Source of the DNA: Devosia sp. MC521
Lineage (GTDB): Bacteria; Pseudomonadota; Alphaproteobacteria; Rhizobiales; Devosiaceae
DNA: 64,000 bases
Direction: 5' to 3'
Assembly (NCBI RefSeq): GCF_014127105.1
Contig: NZ_CP059902.1
Coordinates: 405,001-469,000, forward strand
The number at the start of each line of letters is the position of its first letter. Within the stretch, counting starts at the first letter, position 1. Positions 8,625 through 17,234 of this stretch are shown piece after piece. The notes beneath the pieces are model-generated. The model was not told where the DNA came from. It saw only the letters and a program-made list of their open reading frames with translations, and did not search any database. The position numbers and the translations under genes were made by a program.

Positions 8625-10186
8625 GCGGCGAAAACCTCGGGTAATCGTGCGGCCACCAGCGCTTTCGTCAGAGAGTGCTGGGGCTGCGCGAAGAGCTTCT
8701 GAGGCGCGCCTTCCTCGACGATTTGGCCCTTCTCCATCACCAGCACACGGTCAGCCATAGCGCCAACCATGTCGAGGTCGTGGCTGATGATGAGATAGCT
8801 CAAGCCATGCTCGGCGCGCAGTTTTGCCAGCAGCGCCAAAATATCCCCGCGAACGGAAACGTCGAGAGCCGACACCGGTTCGTCGAGCACCACAAGCTTT
8901 GGTCGCGTCACCATGGCGCGGGCAATGGCGAGGCGTTGGCGCTGACCGCCGGAAAATTCATGCGGGTATCGGTCGAGCATTTTAGGATCGAGCCCAACAG
9001 CGCTGATCGCCTCAACTAGCCGCGCGTGACGGTCAAGTGGCGAGAGCGCACCGCGCAAGGGCAGGGGCTCGCCAAGCGATTGCCCGATGGTCATACGCGG
9101 ATCAAAGCTACCGAAGGGATCTTGGAAGACCAAGGAAATGTCGGCGCGGCGCGTTGGTGGCAGGTCTTTGCCGTGATAGCGCGTGCCATCAAACACGAAT
9201 TGCCCCGAGGTGGCGCTGTCGAGACCAACGATCATGCGCGCCAATGTGGTCTTGCCACAGCCCGACGGGCCAACGAGTGCCAAGCACTCGCCTTTGCCAA
9301 TGGAAAAACTCACATCTGAAACGGCTTTTACGGGCTCCTGGCGGCCAAAGAAGCGTCCGCCCTGTGCGTAGGCGCGCGTCGCCGCTTCCACGCTCAGAAG
9401 GGGCTCGGGGCCGACAAATGTCCCGTCGGTGAGGCGATCGATGCGCGTCGCCTTGAGCAGTTTTTGCGTATAGCTGTCCTTGGCATTGGCAATCACATCG
9501 GTAGTGGCGCCGATCTCGACCAGTTTGCCCTTCTGCATAACGCCCACGCGCTCGCAGAGCACCGCCACAGCCTTGATGTCATGGCTGATGAACAGAAGCG
9601 TCATCTGCCGCCGCGTGCTCACCTCTGCGATCAGATCAAGCACTTTGCGCTGCGTGATCACATCGAGCGCCGAGGTCGGCTCGTCGGCAATCAGCAATTC
9701 CGGCTCACCAGCCAAAGCCATAGCGATCATGGCACGCTGGCGCTGTCCGCCCGAAAGCTGGTGCGGATAGCGCTCGGCGTGTTTGGCCTCAAGCCCGACC
9801 TCATCGAGCAGCGCTGCAATTGCCGTGTCGCCACGCTTTGGTGCGTCAGAGAGCACAAGGGCTTCCTCAATCTGCTTGCCGATCTTCATCAGCGGATTGA
9901 GCGCCGTCATAGGTTCTTGAAAAACAAAGCCGATGTTTTGCGCGCGCAGACGCGCCATGTCCTGCTCGTCCTGCGGCAGCGGCGCGCCATCGAACAGAAT
10001 ACGACCGGAGACTTTGGCGAGGTCCGGCAACAGGCCGGCAATGGCCATCGCCGTCATCGATTTGCCAGACCCACTCTCCCCGATAATGCCGAAGCGCTCT
10101 CCCTTGGCAATCGACAGGCTCAAGCCGTCAACTGCCGCATAGGAGCCAAAGTGGATCGTGAGATTTTCAAGTTCAATGAGCGCCAT
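8621..10186 (-). CDS. Dpp/Opp-type ABC transporter, fused double ATP-binding protein
   Basis: This 521-residue protein joins two complete ABC ATPase domains, equivalent to DppD and DppF in one chain. Walker A motifs are GESGSGKS (near 36) and GPSGCGKT (near 308). Signature motifs SGGQRQR occur twice, and Walker B motifs are LLIADEPTSALD and LVVLDEPVSALD. It powers the permease pair encoded just upstream on the same strand (2-base gap). The fused arrangement resembles GsiA/YejF. The family suggests import of peptides, opines or oligosaccharides. The convergent beta-glucosidase hints at sugars but proves nothing. Confidence 0.93.
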   Translation of the reverse strand: MALIELENLTIHFGSYAAVDGLSLSIAKGERFGIIGESGSGKSMTAMAIAGLLPDLAKVSGRILFDGAPLPQDEQDMARLRAQNIGFVFQEPMTALNPLMKIGKQIEEALVLSDAPKRGDTAIAALLDEVGLEAKHAERYPHQLSGGQRQRAMIAMALAGEPELLIADEPTSALDVITQRKVLDLIAEVSTRRQMTLLFISHDIKAVAVLCERVGVMQKGKLVEIGATTDVIANAKDSYTQKLLKATRIDRLTDGTFVGPEPLLSVEAATRAYAQGGRFFGRQEPVKAVSDVSFSIGKGECLALVGPSGCGKTTLARMIVGLDSATSGQFVFDGTRYHGKDLPPTRRADISLVFQDPFGSFDPRMTIGQSLGEPLPLRGALSPLDRHARLVEAISAVGLDPKMLDRYPHEFSGGQRQRLAIARAMVTRPKLVVLDEPVSALDVSVRGDILALLAKLRAEHGLSYLIISHDLDMVGAMADRVLVMEKGQIVEEGAPQKLFAQPQHSLTKALVAARLPEVFAA

Positions 10187-10188
10187 GG

Positions 10189-11016
10189 TTACAGCCCCTC
10201 ACGGCGCAGACGCGGATCAATCGCATCGCGAAGTCCATCGCCAGCCAGGTTAAGGGCGATGACGATCAGCACAATGGTGAGCCCTGGAATAATGCTCAGC
10301 ATGGGCTGAATGAGGAAGAGGCTCTGCGCGTCGCGCAGCATCAGCCCGAGGCTGGTCGCTGGTGGTTGGGTGCCAAGACCAATGTAGGAAAGCCCCGCTT
10401 CCGAGAGGATGCCGAGCGAGAGCTGAATGGTCGCCTGCACAATGACCAGGCTCATGATGTTGGGCAGCAGATGCCGCGCCGAAATGGCGATATTGCCCAA
10501 GCCCGCGAGCCGTGCAGCCGACACAAAATCCTGCGTCGCGACGGCGAGCGCACCGCCGCGTGCCACGCGCGCAAAAACGGGTATGTTGAAAATACCAATG
10601 GCCACCATGGCGTTGATCTCGCCCGGCCCAATCAATGTGGTCATTAAAATAGCGACAATCACCGATGGAAAGGCGAACGTCAGGTCGGAAAACCGCAAGA
10701 CCAACCATTCAACCGCGCCGCCCCACGCCGCGGCTGCAAGGCCGAGCGGCACACCGATGCAGAGACCAATGAGTGTACCTACAGCCGCAACAGAAAAGCT
10801 CGTCAGCGTGCCACTCATAATCAGCGAGAGCATGTCGCGACCAAGCTGATCGGTACCGAGCCAATGCTCGGCACCCATGGCTTGGAACCGACGTGACACG
10901 GCGATTTGCTCAATCGGGTAGGGCGTCCAGATGAGCGAGAGCATCCCCAAAAGCGCAAAGGCGAGCGCGGCGCTGAGGCCAATGACGAGGCTGGGGTGAC
11001 GAAGCATATGTTTCAT
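10189..11016 (-). CDS. ABC transporter permease, DppC type
   Basis: A 275-residue inner-membrane permease with about six membrane helices. It has the BPD transport signature near the C-terminus (ARHLLPNIMSLVIVQATIQL, then SEAGLSYIGLG), which is the EAA loop that contacts the ATPase. The N-terminal helix and first periplasmic loop (WLGTDQLGRD) are typical of DppC/OppC proteins. It overlaps the upstream DppB-type gene by four bases and lies two bases from the ATPase gene, so the three are one operon. Confidence 0.92.
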   Translation of the reverse strand: MKHMLRHPSLVIGLSAALAFALLGMLSLIWTPYPIEQIAVSRRFQAMGAEHWLGTDQLGRDMLSLIMSGTLTSFSVAAVGTLIGLCIGVPLGLAAAAWGGAVEWLVLRFSDLTFAFPSVIVAILMTTLIGPGEINAMVAIGIFNIPVFARVARGGALAVATQDFVSAARLAGLGNIAISARHLLPNIMSLVIVQATIQLSLGILSEAGLSYIGLGTQPPATSLGLMLRDAQSLFLIQPMLSIIPGLTIVLIVIALNLAGDGLRDAIDPRLRREGL

Positions 11017-11960
11017 GTGCGCCCCCGCAAACGCGGATCAATCAGCACATAGGCAATGTCGGTGATCAGCATGGTCAGGCTCACCACCAGAACCAGTACC
11101 ATGGTTGTCCCGCTCACAAGGATGAGGTCACGCTCAGAAATCGCCGTAAAAATCAGTCGTCCGAGGCCGGGAAGGTAGAAAACATTCTCGACAATAATGG
11201 TCCCAGCGACGAGAAACGCAAACTGCAGCCCGAGGATGGTCATCACCGGCAAGAGGGCGTTGCGCACCCCATGCCGCCACAACGCTTGGCTTTTGGTGAG
11301 CCCTTTTGCGCGGGCTGTTCGAATAAAATCTTGTCCAGCCATGTCCACCAGAGCCGTGCGCATGACGCGTGCCAGAATGGACGCCTGAGGCAGCGCAAGC
11401 GCGAGCCCGGGCAAGATCATGCCGCGCGCCGCCGCGCCGAAATCTTCACTCCAGGGCGTAAAGCCCCCGGTTGGCAGCCAACGCAGTGACACCGAAAAGA
11501 CCAGCGTCAGCAACATGCCGAACCAGAAGTTTGGTATGGCGACACCCGTTTGCGCAGCGATCATCAGCGCCGTGTCGGCGGGCTTACCGCGGTTCTGCGC
11601 GGCCAAGATGCCAATGGGCAGACCAATGACGACGGAGACCATCATAGCGATGACGGTCAGAGGCAAGGTCACCTGCAGTCGCTCAACAATGAGCTGCATC
11701 ACCGGCTGCTTCTGCGTCGCTGACACGCCGAAATCGCTGTTCATCATCCCCCACACCCAAGTGAGAAACCTCTGATAGGCGGGGGCATCAAGGCCCATTT
11801 GAGCGCGCAGCGCAGCGACGGTTTCTTCCCGCGCATTGATGCCCAGAATGAAGCGCGCCGGATCACCGGGCAGCAGATTCAACAGGAAAAAGATCAGCAG
11901 CGCTGCGATCAGGAGCGTTGCGGCAAATCCGGCAATGCGGCGGGCGAGATAGAGGATCAC
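11013..11960 (-). CDS. ABC transporter permease, DppB type
   Basis: A 315-residue permease with six predicted helices. It has the N-terminal L-x-R-R-I-x-x and L-L-P-G-D-P-A segments of DppB/OppB, and the C-terminal VAGTIIVENVFYLPGLGRL signature. It pairs with the DppC-type protein. The start is GTG at 11960 with no clear Shine-Dalgarno. The six-T tract of a hairpin (11967-11996) lies only six bases upstream, which may tune its expression relative to the binding protein. Confidence 0.92.
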   Translation of the reverse strand: MILYLARRIAGFAATLLIAALLIFFLLNLLPGDPARFILGINAREETVAALRAQMGLDAPAYQRFLTWVWGMMNSDFGVSATQKQPVMQLIVERLQVTLPLTVIAMMVSVVIGLPIGILAAQNRGKPADTALMIAAQTGVAIPNFWFGMLLTLVFSVSLRWLPTGGFTPWSEDFGAAARGMILPGLALALPQASILARVMRTALVDMAGQDFIRTARAKGLTKSQALWRHGVRNALLPVMTILGLQFAFLVAGTIIVENVFYLPGLGRLIFTAISERDLILVSGTTMVLVLVVSLTMLITDIAYVLIDPRLRGRT

Positions 11961-11966
11961 GACAGC

Positions 11967-11996
11967 AAAAAACCTTCCCCGTGTTTGCGGGGAAGG
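11967..11996 (-). terminator. Terminator-like hairpin inside the ABC operon
   Basis: A perfect 9-bp stem (CCTTCCCCG / CGGGGAAGG, loop of six) is followed on the minus strand by six T. It lies 39 bases after the binding-protein gene's stop and six bases before the permease start. This is a common layout for making more binding protein than permease. Confidence 0.75.
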
Positions 11997-12035
11997 CCGT
12001 AAATCAAAAAATTGTGGCTGACCTGTAGCAGTCGC

Positions 12036-13511
12036 TTATTCCGTCCAGTGAATGTCGCGCAACACCACGCCTTCAATCGGCGAGTTTTGCCACATGCCGT
12101 CGAGCTTGGCGTTCCAAACGCCGGTCTGTGGCAGCTGGAAGAGGTAACCGTTGACGGCGTCCTTGGCGATGATGGTTTGGATCTCTTGCACAAGACGCTT
12201 GCGTTCGGAGGGATCGATTGTGCCATTCATCGTCTCGTTGAGGGCCTGAACTTCCGGGTTATCATAGCCGAAATAGTAGTTCGGGTCGGCATAGATGCCA
12301 ATATCGAACGGCTCGACATGGCTGATGATGGTCAGGTCGAAATCCTTGTTGCCAAACACATCCTCCAGCCAAGGCGCCCATTCCATATTGATCAGCTCGA
12401 GTTTGATGCCGATCTGGGCAAATTCGCTGGCGATGATCTGGCCGGAGGTGCGTGCATAAGCTGGCGGTGGCAGCTTCAGCGTTGCCGAGAAGCCATCGGG
12501 GAAGCCAGCTTCTGCGAGCAGTGCCTTGGCCTTTTCCAAATCATAGGGATAGGTCGCGGTCAGGTCGAGATAGTCGGCGTGGTGTGGCGCGAAATGGGTG
12601 CCAATCGGCGTGCCATAACCATAGGTCGCGGCCACCAGCTCGTCACGATTGATCGCATGGGCCATCGCCTGACGGACCTTGAGATGGGTGAACGGTTCAC
12701 GCTGGTTGTTGGTCGAGAGAATGGTCTCGCCTTCCGTCGTGCCGGTAACAATCTTGAACTGCGGATTGTTCTCGAAAATAGCCAGCGCCTCCGCACCAAA
12801 ATTATTGGTGCCGTCGATGTCGCCTGCCAGGAGCGCATTGGTCATGGTCGCGGTATCGCCGATAAAGCGATAGGTCACCTTGGTGAGCGCCAAGGGCATG
12901 CCCCAATAGGCGCCATTGGCTTCCAGAACCACGCGGCTGCCGCGATCCCACTGCACGAAATGCAGCGGCCCGGTCCCAATCGGCTCGTTCGCGTTGTTTT
13001 CGGCGCTTTCTGGCGCAACGATCACAGCGTCGCCACGACCAATGTTGAAGAGAAACAGGCCATCCTGACGCTTGAGTTTGAACTCGACAGTGAGCGGATC
13101 AATCACGTTGACGCTGTCGATAACCTGATACAGCGCCTTCTGTGCGTTGACGCTGTCGTCAGCCAAGATCCGATCAAAGGTGAACTTTACGTCTTCAGCG
13201 TCAAAGCTCGTGCCGTCATGGAAGGTCACGCCTTCATTGAGCACGAAGGTATAAGCTTTGCCGTCCTCAGAGACGGCCCAGCTCTTGGCCAGACCGGGGG
13301 ACACAGATCCATCCTGTTCGATGCGCACAAGCGCCTCAAACACGTTCTGGAACACAACGATGTCGATGGCTTCAGCCGCGCCTGCGGTCGGGTCGAGCGC
13401 TGGTGGCTCCAATACGACGCCGAGCTTGAGCTCGCTCGGTTGCGCCAAAGCGGCGGTGGTGGCCAAGATCAGGCCGGCGGTGGCCAGCGCTAGGGATTTG
13501 GTCATCGTCAT
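12036..13511 (-). CDS. ABC transporter periplasmic substrate-binding protein (SBP_bac_5)
   Basis: The start at 13511 (MTMTKSLALATAGLI) follows an AGGAG site and gives a 491-residue precursor. It has a signal peptide ending near A-L-A-Q, so the mature protein is periplasmic. Family 5 features include the early LDPTAGAAEAIDIVVFQNVFEALV segment, the G-V-T-F-H-D-G-T-S-F motif near residue 90, and KVRQAMAHAINRDELV near residue 275. This is the ligand-binding partner of the permeases downstream. It is the first gene of the operon. Ligands of this family range from di- and oligopeptides to opines, nickel and oligosaccharides, so the ligand remains open. Confidence 0.92.
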   Translation of the reverse strand: MTMTKSLALATAGLILATTAALAQPSELKLGVVLEPPALDPTAGAAEAIDIVVFQNVFEALVRIEQDGSVSPGLAKSWAVSEDGKAYTFVLNEGVTFHDGTSFDAEDVKFTFDRILADDSVNAQKALYQVIDSVNVIDPLTVEFKLKRQDGLFLFNIGRGDAVIVAPESAENNANEPIGTGPLHFVQWDRGSRVVLEANGAYWGMPLALTKVTYRFIGDTATMTNALLAGDIDGTNNFGAEALAIFENNPQFKIVTGTTEGETILSTNNQREPFTHLKVRQAMAHAINRDELVAATYGYGTPIGTHFAPHHADYLDLTATYPYDLEKAKALLAEAGFPDGFSATLKLPPPAYARTSGQIIASEFAQIGIKLELINMEWAPWLEDVFGNKDFDLTIISHVEPFDIGIYADPNYYFGYDNPEVQALNETMNGTIDPSERKRLVQEIQTIIAKDAVNGYLFQLPQTGVWNAKLDGMWQNSPIEGVVLRDIHWTE

Positions 13512-13643
13512 GGGTGTCTCCTGAGGCCGAACTGTCCACGTCTCGGCAGAGATATGTATAGGCAAAACGCTTTGCGCACGCATCGCCCCTGTCTGTCAAA
13601 CTTTTCGCCTATGTGGGCGCCGCAAAGGCGCTATGCACTCGGC

Positions 13644-16493
13644 TTAAGCTTGCGGAGAGAATGGCGTTTCGCTGTCGATGACGAGTGGTCGATCGTCGAT
13701 CAGGTCAGAAGGGATGCGCAGGCTGAACAACATGCCATCGCTGCCTGCCGGATCAACGGTCAGTGTCACTGTGTTGACCGCCAAAAGCGAGCGGGTCAGC
13801 GCTAGGCCAACGCTGGAGCGGACGGGTGCAAGGCTCTTGCCATTGCGATCCAGACCATCGCGGAACACCACGAACCGTTCTGTCAGATCAACGGTTCGGG
13901 CTGAGCTGTCGCGCACCTGAATGGCGATAGCCCCATCGTCCAGACGATGCGCCGAAATCACCACTGCGCCGCCCTTGGGCGTCTGGTCGATTGCACTGGC
14001 GAGAAGGTTCAGCACGGCCTGCGCCAGCGATGCTCTATCGGCGGTGACGCGGGGGAGTTGTTCAGAGATCGCGTTGCGCACGATGACTCGCGCGGTGCTG
14101 GCTTGTTCGCGAATGCGGATCACGCAGCTTTCAAGAAGGCTCGTTAGATCAAGCGTCGCGCGTTGCGGCATGTAGCGCCCGTCACGCAAGCGCGAATAGT
14201 CATCGAGCTCATCCACGAGCGCCGCAATTTCTTGTCCGGCTCGCGCGATATCGTCGGCAAAACCGGCATAACGATCATCATCCAGTTCACCAAAGCTCTT
14301 GGTGCGCATGATGTCGGAAAAACCGATGATGGTGTTGAGCGGACGGCGAACGCCACGGCTGATACGGCCCAGAAGAGCGGGATCTACATCGCTAGAATTG
14401 GTGCGGACGGGCATGGTTTCGCGCTTCCGCACAAATCCAAAATAGCCCGAAATTATGCCTGCCTGTCCAAGCGCGAACAGTAGGAGGTCGGCTTTGCCAT
14501 CGCGCATACGCAGGGCAAGGCATGGACGTGCTGATTCAGCAAAACGGGCAGGGCGCTCCATGAAGCGGCGGAGGGCTGGGGCGTCCTCATCGGCCACAAT
14601 GCTGGAGAGCAGACGGCCCAGAATCGCTTTGCCACCACCCAGCGTTTGCGTGGCCGTATCATTGGCATCGCTGATCACGCCGGAGCGGTTCGCCTCGATA
14701 TAGCCGTCCTGGCGCAAATCAGCGTAGCTGCGCGCAAAGTCTCGCACCGCATCTTCGTGGCTGGTGCGCACTTCGGACGTGCTGGCAGACAGCATAAGCG
14801 CGGGGCGGCCTTGCCAAGAGATAGACTGTAGGCGCGCGGTGACCGGCACCAGAGTGCCGTCGCGCTGTACGAGGTGATTGATCGGGCCAGCCTGCTGGTC
14901 TTCGCCTCCAAACGAAGGGAAAAGAGCGCCGAGCCCAGCCTGACGCAGAGCGTCGACACTCTCATAGGCCACCATTGCGGTAATGGCGCGGTTCGCAAAC
15001 AGGATTTGCTGGTCGCGGAACACGAGAATGCCCAGTGGCAAACGGTTCAGAACCAGTGTCTCGCCGCCGAGATTGATCAGCGCGCCCGAGCCCGCAACCT
15101 GAGGCACATTGGGCTGGCGGGCTTTATTCTCCTGCGATGGCAAGCCACCGACGCGATCATTGAGAATGCGCGAGAGTTCATCGAAATTGTAGCGCGAGAC
15201 GCGCTCGACGGTTTCAAGGTCCGGCACAGGCTCCGCAAGGGGCTCGTGGTCTGCCTCGTTCCGAGTCTTCTCGATAGGCTCGCTACCGTCGCTGTTGAGC
15301 ACAAAGCGCGTTGGTTCCGAAGGCGTAGGCGGCTTGTGGCTCGCGACAAACCCTCGACCAACGATCTTGAACAGTTTTGGCGACTCAGGCGGTTGCTCGA
15401 CAGCCTCGACAGCCTCGACAGCCTCGACAGCCTCGACAGCCTCGACAGCCTCGACAGCCTCGACAGCCTCGACAGCCTCGACAGCCTCGACAGCTTCGTC
15501 TTCGGGGACGAGTTGGAGGATGGTGGCGGGAGTGTCCGTAACTGCTGCGGGTTGCGTTACCGCTGGAGGCGTGTCGTCGCGCTCTGTAAGCGGGGCGAAA
15601 AGCGTATCGCCCTCGGACAGTTTGGCCACGAGATCGCTGAGACGACGTGCGACCTTTGTTGCCTGCTGAGCTGGCGCTGTGACTTGCACCGGCGCGGAAT
15701 CGGCATCCAGCGCCTCTTGCCAGTGCGCAGGCTCATCAATGCTTGGATCGAGGTCAGGGCGCGGCGCGGGTTCATAAACCGCTTCAGCGTCGGTTTCCTG
15801 CCAGCTTTCCAACTCACGCAAATAAGTGTGGTCCGCCTCAATGGGCGGCAGGGGGTGTTCTAGCGACGCGTCTTCTGCCTCTAGCCCATCAGGGTCTATA
15901 GCGGGTGGAGCGTCGCTCGAAAGCGCTTGCGGCTCGTCCGCGCGTGTTTCAGCCTCAGGAGCCTCAGGAGCCTCAGGAGCCTCAGGAGCCTCAGGAGCCT
16001 CAGGAGCCTCAGGAGCCTCAGGAGCCTCAGGAGCCTCAGGAGCCTCAGCTGTCTGCGCGGTTTCTACGGCGTGTTGCTCGGCTTCGGCAGCAGCTTGAGC
16101 GAACTGAAGAACGCCCGCTGCCTCAAAAATCTCTTCAGAAATCGGGTCGACCGCAACGATCAGCAGCACGCTCTCGTCGTTTTCCCAAGCGAGAGGCGTG
16201 GTCGCGCATGTCGAAGAGGTTGGCTTTTCGCCCGCTAGAAACTGAATGCGCGCCAAGCTCGTACGGCCTAGTGACCCCAGTCGGATTGTGCGCTGAACCT
16301 GACCCTTAATGGGTTTGGCCAAGGGGGTACGCTTTAGACCGCTTTTTTTCACTTTCGCCAAAAACAGCTCGGCGGCAGCGTTGTGCCACAACAGCGTTTG
16401 CCCATCACCAGACCATAGCCATGACGGTCGCGAATCCGAAGCATGCGCAAGCACGCGATCCGCATTCGGCAATGTCGTCCAGCTATCGTTCAT
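13644..16493 (-). CDS. PAS-containing histidine-kinase-like protein with degenerate catalytic residues
   Basis: A 949-residue protein with no clear membrane segment. The order is an N-terminal PAS-like fold (about 1-130), then a long acidic, low-complexity region with an EAP tripeptide array (near 150-180) and an EAV array (near 334-366). PAS-like segments lie around 480-690, followed by a DHp/HATPase module. The H-box that normally reads S-H-E-x-R-T-P-L-N reads SRGVRRPLN, so Arg replaces the phosphoacceptor His. The ATPase N-box reads LLASAID, where Asn is usual, and the G1 box reads DSSAR instead of D-x-G. Autophosphorylation therefore looks unlikely. It could be a scaffold or sensor in the PleC/DivJ/PdhS-like network. 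Confidence 0.75.
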   Translation of the reverse strand: MNDSWTTLPNADRVLAHASDSRPSWLWSGDGQTLLWHNAAAELFLAKVKKSGLKRTPLAKPIKGQVQRTIRLGSLGRTSLARIQFLAGEKPTSSTCATTPLAWENDESVLLIVAVDPISEEIFEAAGVLQFAQAAAEAEQHAVETAQTAEAPEAPEAPEAPEAPEAPEAPEAPEAPEAPEAETRADEPQALSSDAPPAIDPDGLEAEDASLEHPLPPIEADHTYLRELESWQETDAEAVYEPAPRPDLDPSIDEPAHWQEALDADSAPVQVTAPAQQATKVARRLSDLVAKLSEGDTLFAPLTERDDTPPAVTQPAAVTDTPATILQLVPEDEAVEAVEAVEAVEAVEAVEAVEAVEAVEAVEAVEQPPESPKLFKIVGRGFVASHKPPTPSEPTRFVLNSDGSEPIEKTRNEADHEPLAEPVPDLETVERVSRYNFDELSRILNDRVGGLPSQENKARQPNVPQVAGSGALINLGGETLVLNRLPLGILVFRDQQILFANRAITAMVAYESVDALRQAGLGALFPSFGGEDQQAGPINHLVQRDGTLVPVTARLQSISWQGRPALMLSASTSEVRTSHEDAVRDFARSYADLRQDGYIEANRSGVISDANDTATQTLGGGKAILGRLLSSIVADEDAPALRRFMERPARFAESARPCLALRMRDGKADLLLFALGQAGIISGYFGFVRKRETMPVRTNSSDVDPALLGRISRGVRRPLNTIIGFSDIMRTKSFGELDDDRYAGFADDIARAGQEIAALVDELDDYSRLRDGRYMPQRATLDLTSLLESCVIRIREQASTARVIVRNAISEQLPRVTADRASLAQAVLNLLASAIDQTPKGGAVVISAHRLDDGAIAIQVRDSSARTVDLTERFVVFRDGLDRNGKSLAPVRSSVGLALTRSLLAVNTVTLTVDPAGSDGMLFSLRIPSDLIDDRPLVIDSETPFSPQA
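15403..15492. repeat. 9-bp tandem repeat, ten copies (EAV array)
   Basis: Ten exact head-to-tail copies of GCCTCGACA lie inside the kinase-like gene. They encode repeated Glu-Ala-Val on the minus strand. The unit is a multiple of three, so copy-number change alters length without a frameshift. Confidence 0.95.
15952..16041. repeat. 9-bp tandem repeat, ten copies (EAP array)
   Basis: Ten exact copies of GCCTCAGGA in the same gene encode repeated Glu-Ala-Pro. The unit differs from that of the other array, so the two arose separately. Exact identity between copies suggests recent slippage. Confidence 0.95.
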
Positions 16494-16798
16494 GGGCCGT
16501 ATCGGTCCGATCCCTTAGCGCCTAAACCCTTGTCTCATTTCGGGACAAGATTTGGGCATACTTAATGAAACTTCAATAACGTGCTCACCACAACGAATCC
16601 AGTCAGACACGCAAGATCACATCTTTGTTCTATCCGCATGGTTAAGTGCCGATCCCTAATTATTGGTCACGAGGGCCGGAAACCGGGCACATTGCGACAC
16701 GCTGTCCACAGCTAAAAATCGGTGCTTGTCAGATGCAAAATCTGACCGTATGTTCCGCCCAAGTTGAGGGAAATGCTTAGCACTTCCCCAGACGGTGT
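16494..16798. other. Intergenic region upstream of tRNA-His
   Basis: A 305-base gap between the divergent kinase-like gene and tRNA-His. It holds the tRNA promoter described separately and presumably the promoter of the kinase-like gene. I see no ORF with coding character. Confidence 0.6.
16726..16754 (+). promoter_or_regulatory. Promoter of tRNA-His with palindromic spacer
   Basis: A TTGTCA -35 box and a TATGTT -10 box are separated by exactly 17 bases. A GC-rich discriminator (CCGCCC) follows, as in stable-RNA promoters. The spacer contains a perfect 7-bp inverted repeat (GTCAGAT, five bases, ATCTGAC) that overlaps the -35 box. Predicted from sequence only. Confidence 0.6.
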
Positions 16799-16875
16799 GC
16801 CGCCTTAGCTCAGTTGGTTAGAGCGCTAGATTGTGGATCTAGAGGTCCTCGGTTCGATCCCGAGAGGTGGTACCA
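16799..16875 (+). tRNA. tRNA-His (GTG)
   Basis: A full cloverleaf of 77 bases with encoded CCA. The D-arm is GCTC/GAGC, the anticodon stem CTAGA/TCTAG with loop TTGTGGA (anticodon GTG), the variable loop AGGTC, and the T-arm CTCGG/CCGAG. The acceptor stem begins G1:U72 and the discriminator is A73. The base before G1 is T, so no G-1 is encoded. Most bacterial tRNA-His have G-1:C73. This atypical form is known from alphaproteobacteria such as Caulobacter, where it is matched by a divergent HisRS. A hisS of the matching type lies 4 kb downstream. Confidence 0.97.
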
Positions 16876-17234
16876 CCCCCAAATCATAACAATGATGTAT
16901 GGTGGGCGCGCGAAACGTGTTATACGGCTTCGCTGATCGATTGTTTCCCGACTATCTCTTGAACAATCGCTCGATCATTCCTACGTAACCGTCGTGTTGT
17001 ATCGACTGGTTACATTTCTACCTGTCAGGTTCCACTCTCCGGCAATTCGGCCTTCGCGAGTGGTCTGCAACTCTTTCACCCCTCTTATAGTTCGGTTCGT
17101 AAGCCAAGCTTTTGAGGCTTTGCGTGGTTATCGCGGCCATTGGGGCCCGCAGCGCACACTTTCCCTATCCTGCCGACACTTAGCTGCGGACGGCGCTCAT
17201 AGCGCGTCCACGCCGGCTTTGTTGGCCGTACGAC
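16876..17234. other. Intergenic region after tRNA-His
   Basis: 359 bases with no convincing gene. An imperfect inverted repeat near 16935-16980 (GATCGATTGTT and AACAATCGCTCGATC) may be the tRNA terminator or a structured RNA, but it lacks a clear T tract. Confidence 0.4.

Noticed and set aside
12012-13493. A 493-codon open frame antisense to the ABC binding-protein gene
   Set aside because: The sense frame has a signal peptide, a ribosome binding site and SBP_bac_5 motifs. The antisense frame has none.
8621-13511. Assigning the ABC system to nickel or dipeptides specifically
   Set aside because: The binding protein family covers too many ligands and no residue I can see settles it.
15403-16041. 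Possible CRISPR array
   Set aside because: Repeats are 9 bases, contiguous and without spacers, and lie inside a coding frame. No cas genes are present.
15905-16309. Repeat PQE frame on the plus strand
   Set aside because: It is a by-product of the 9-bp array in the minus-strand gene.
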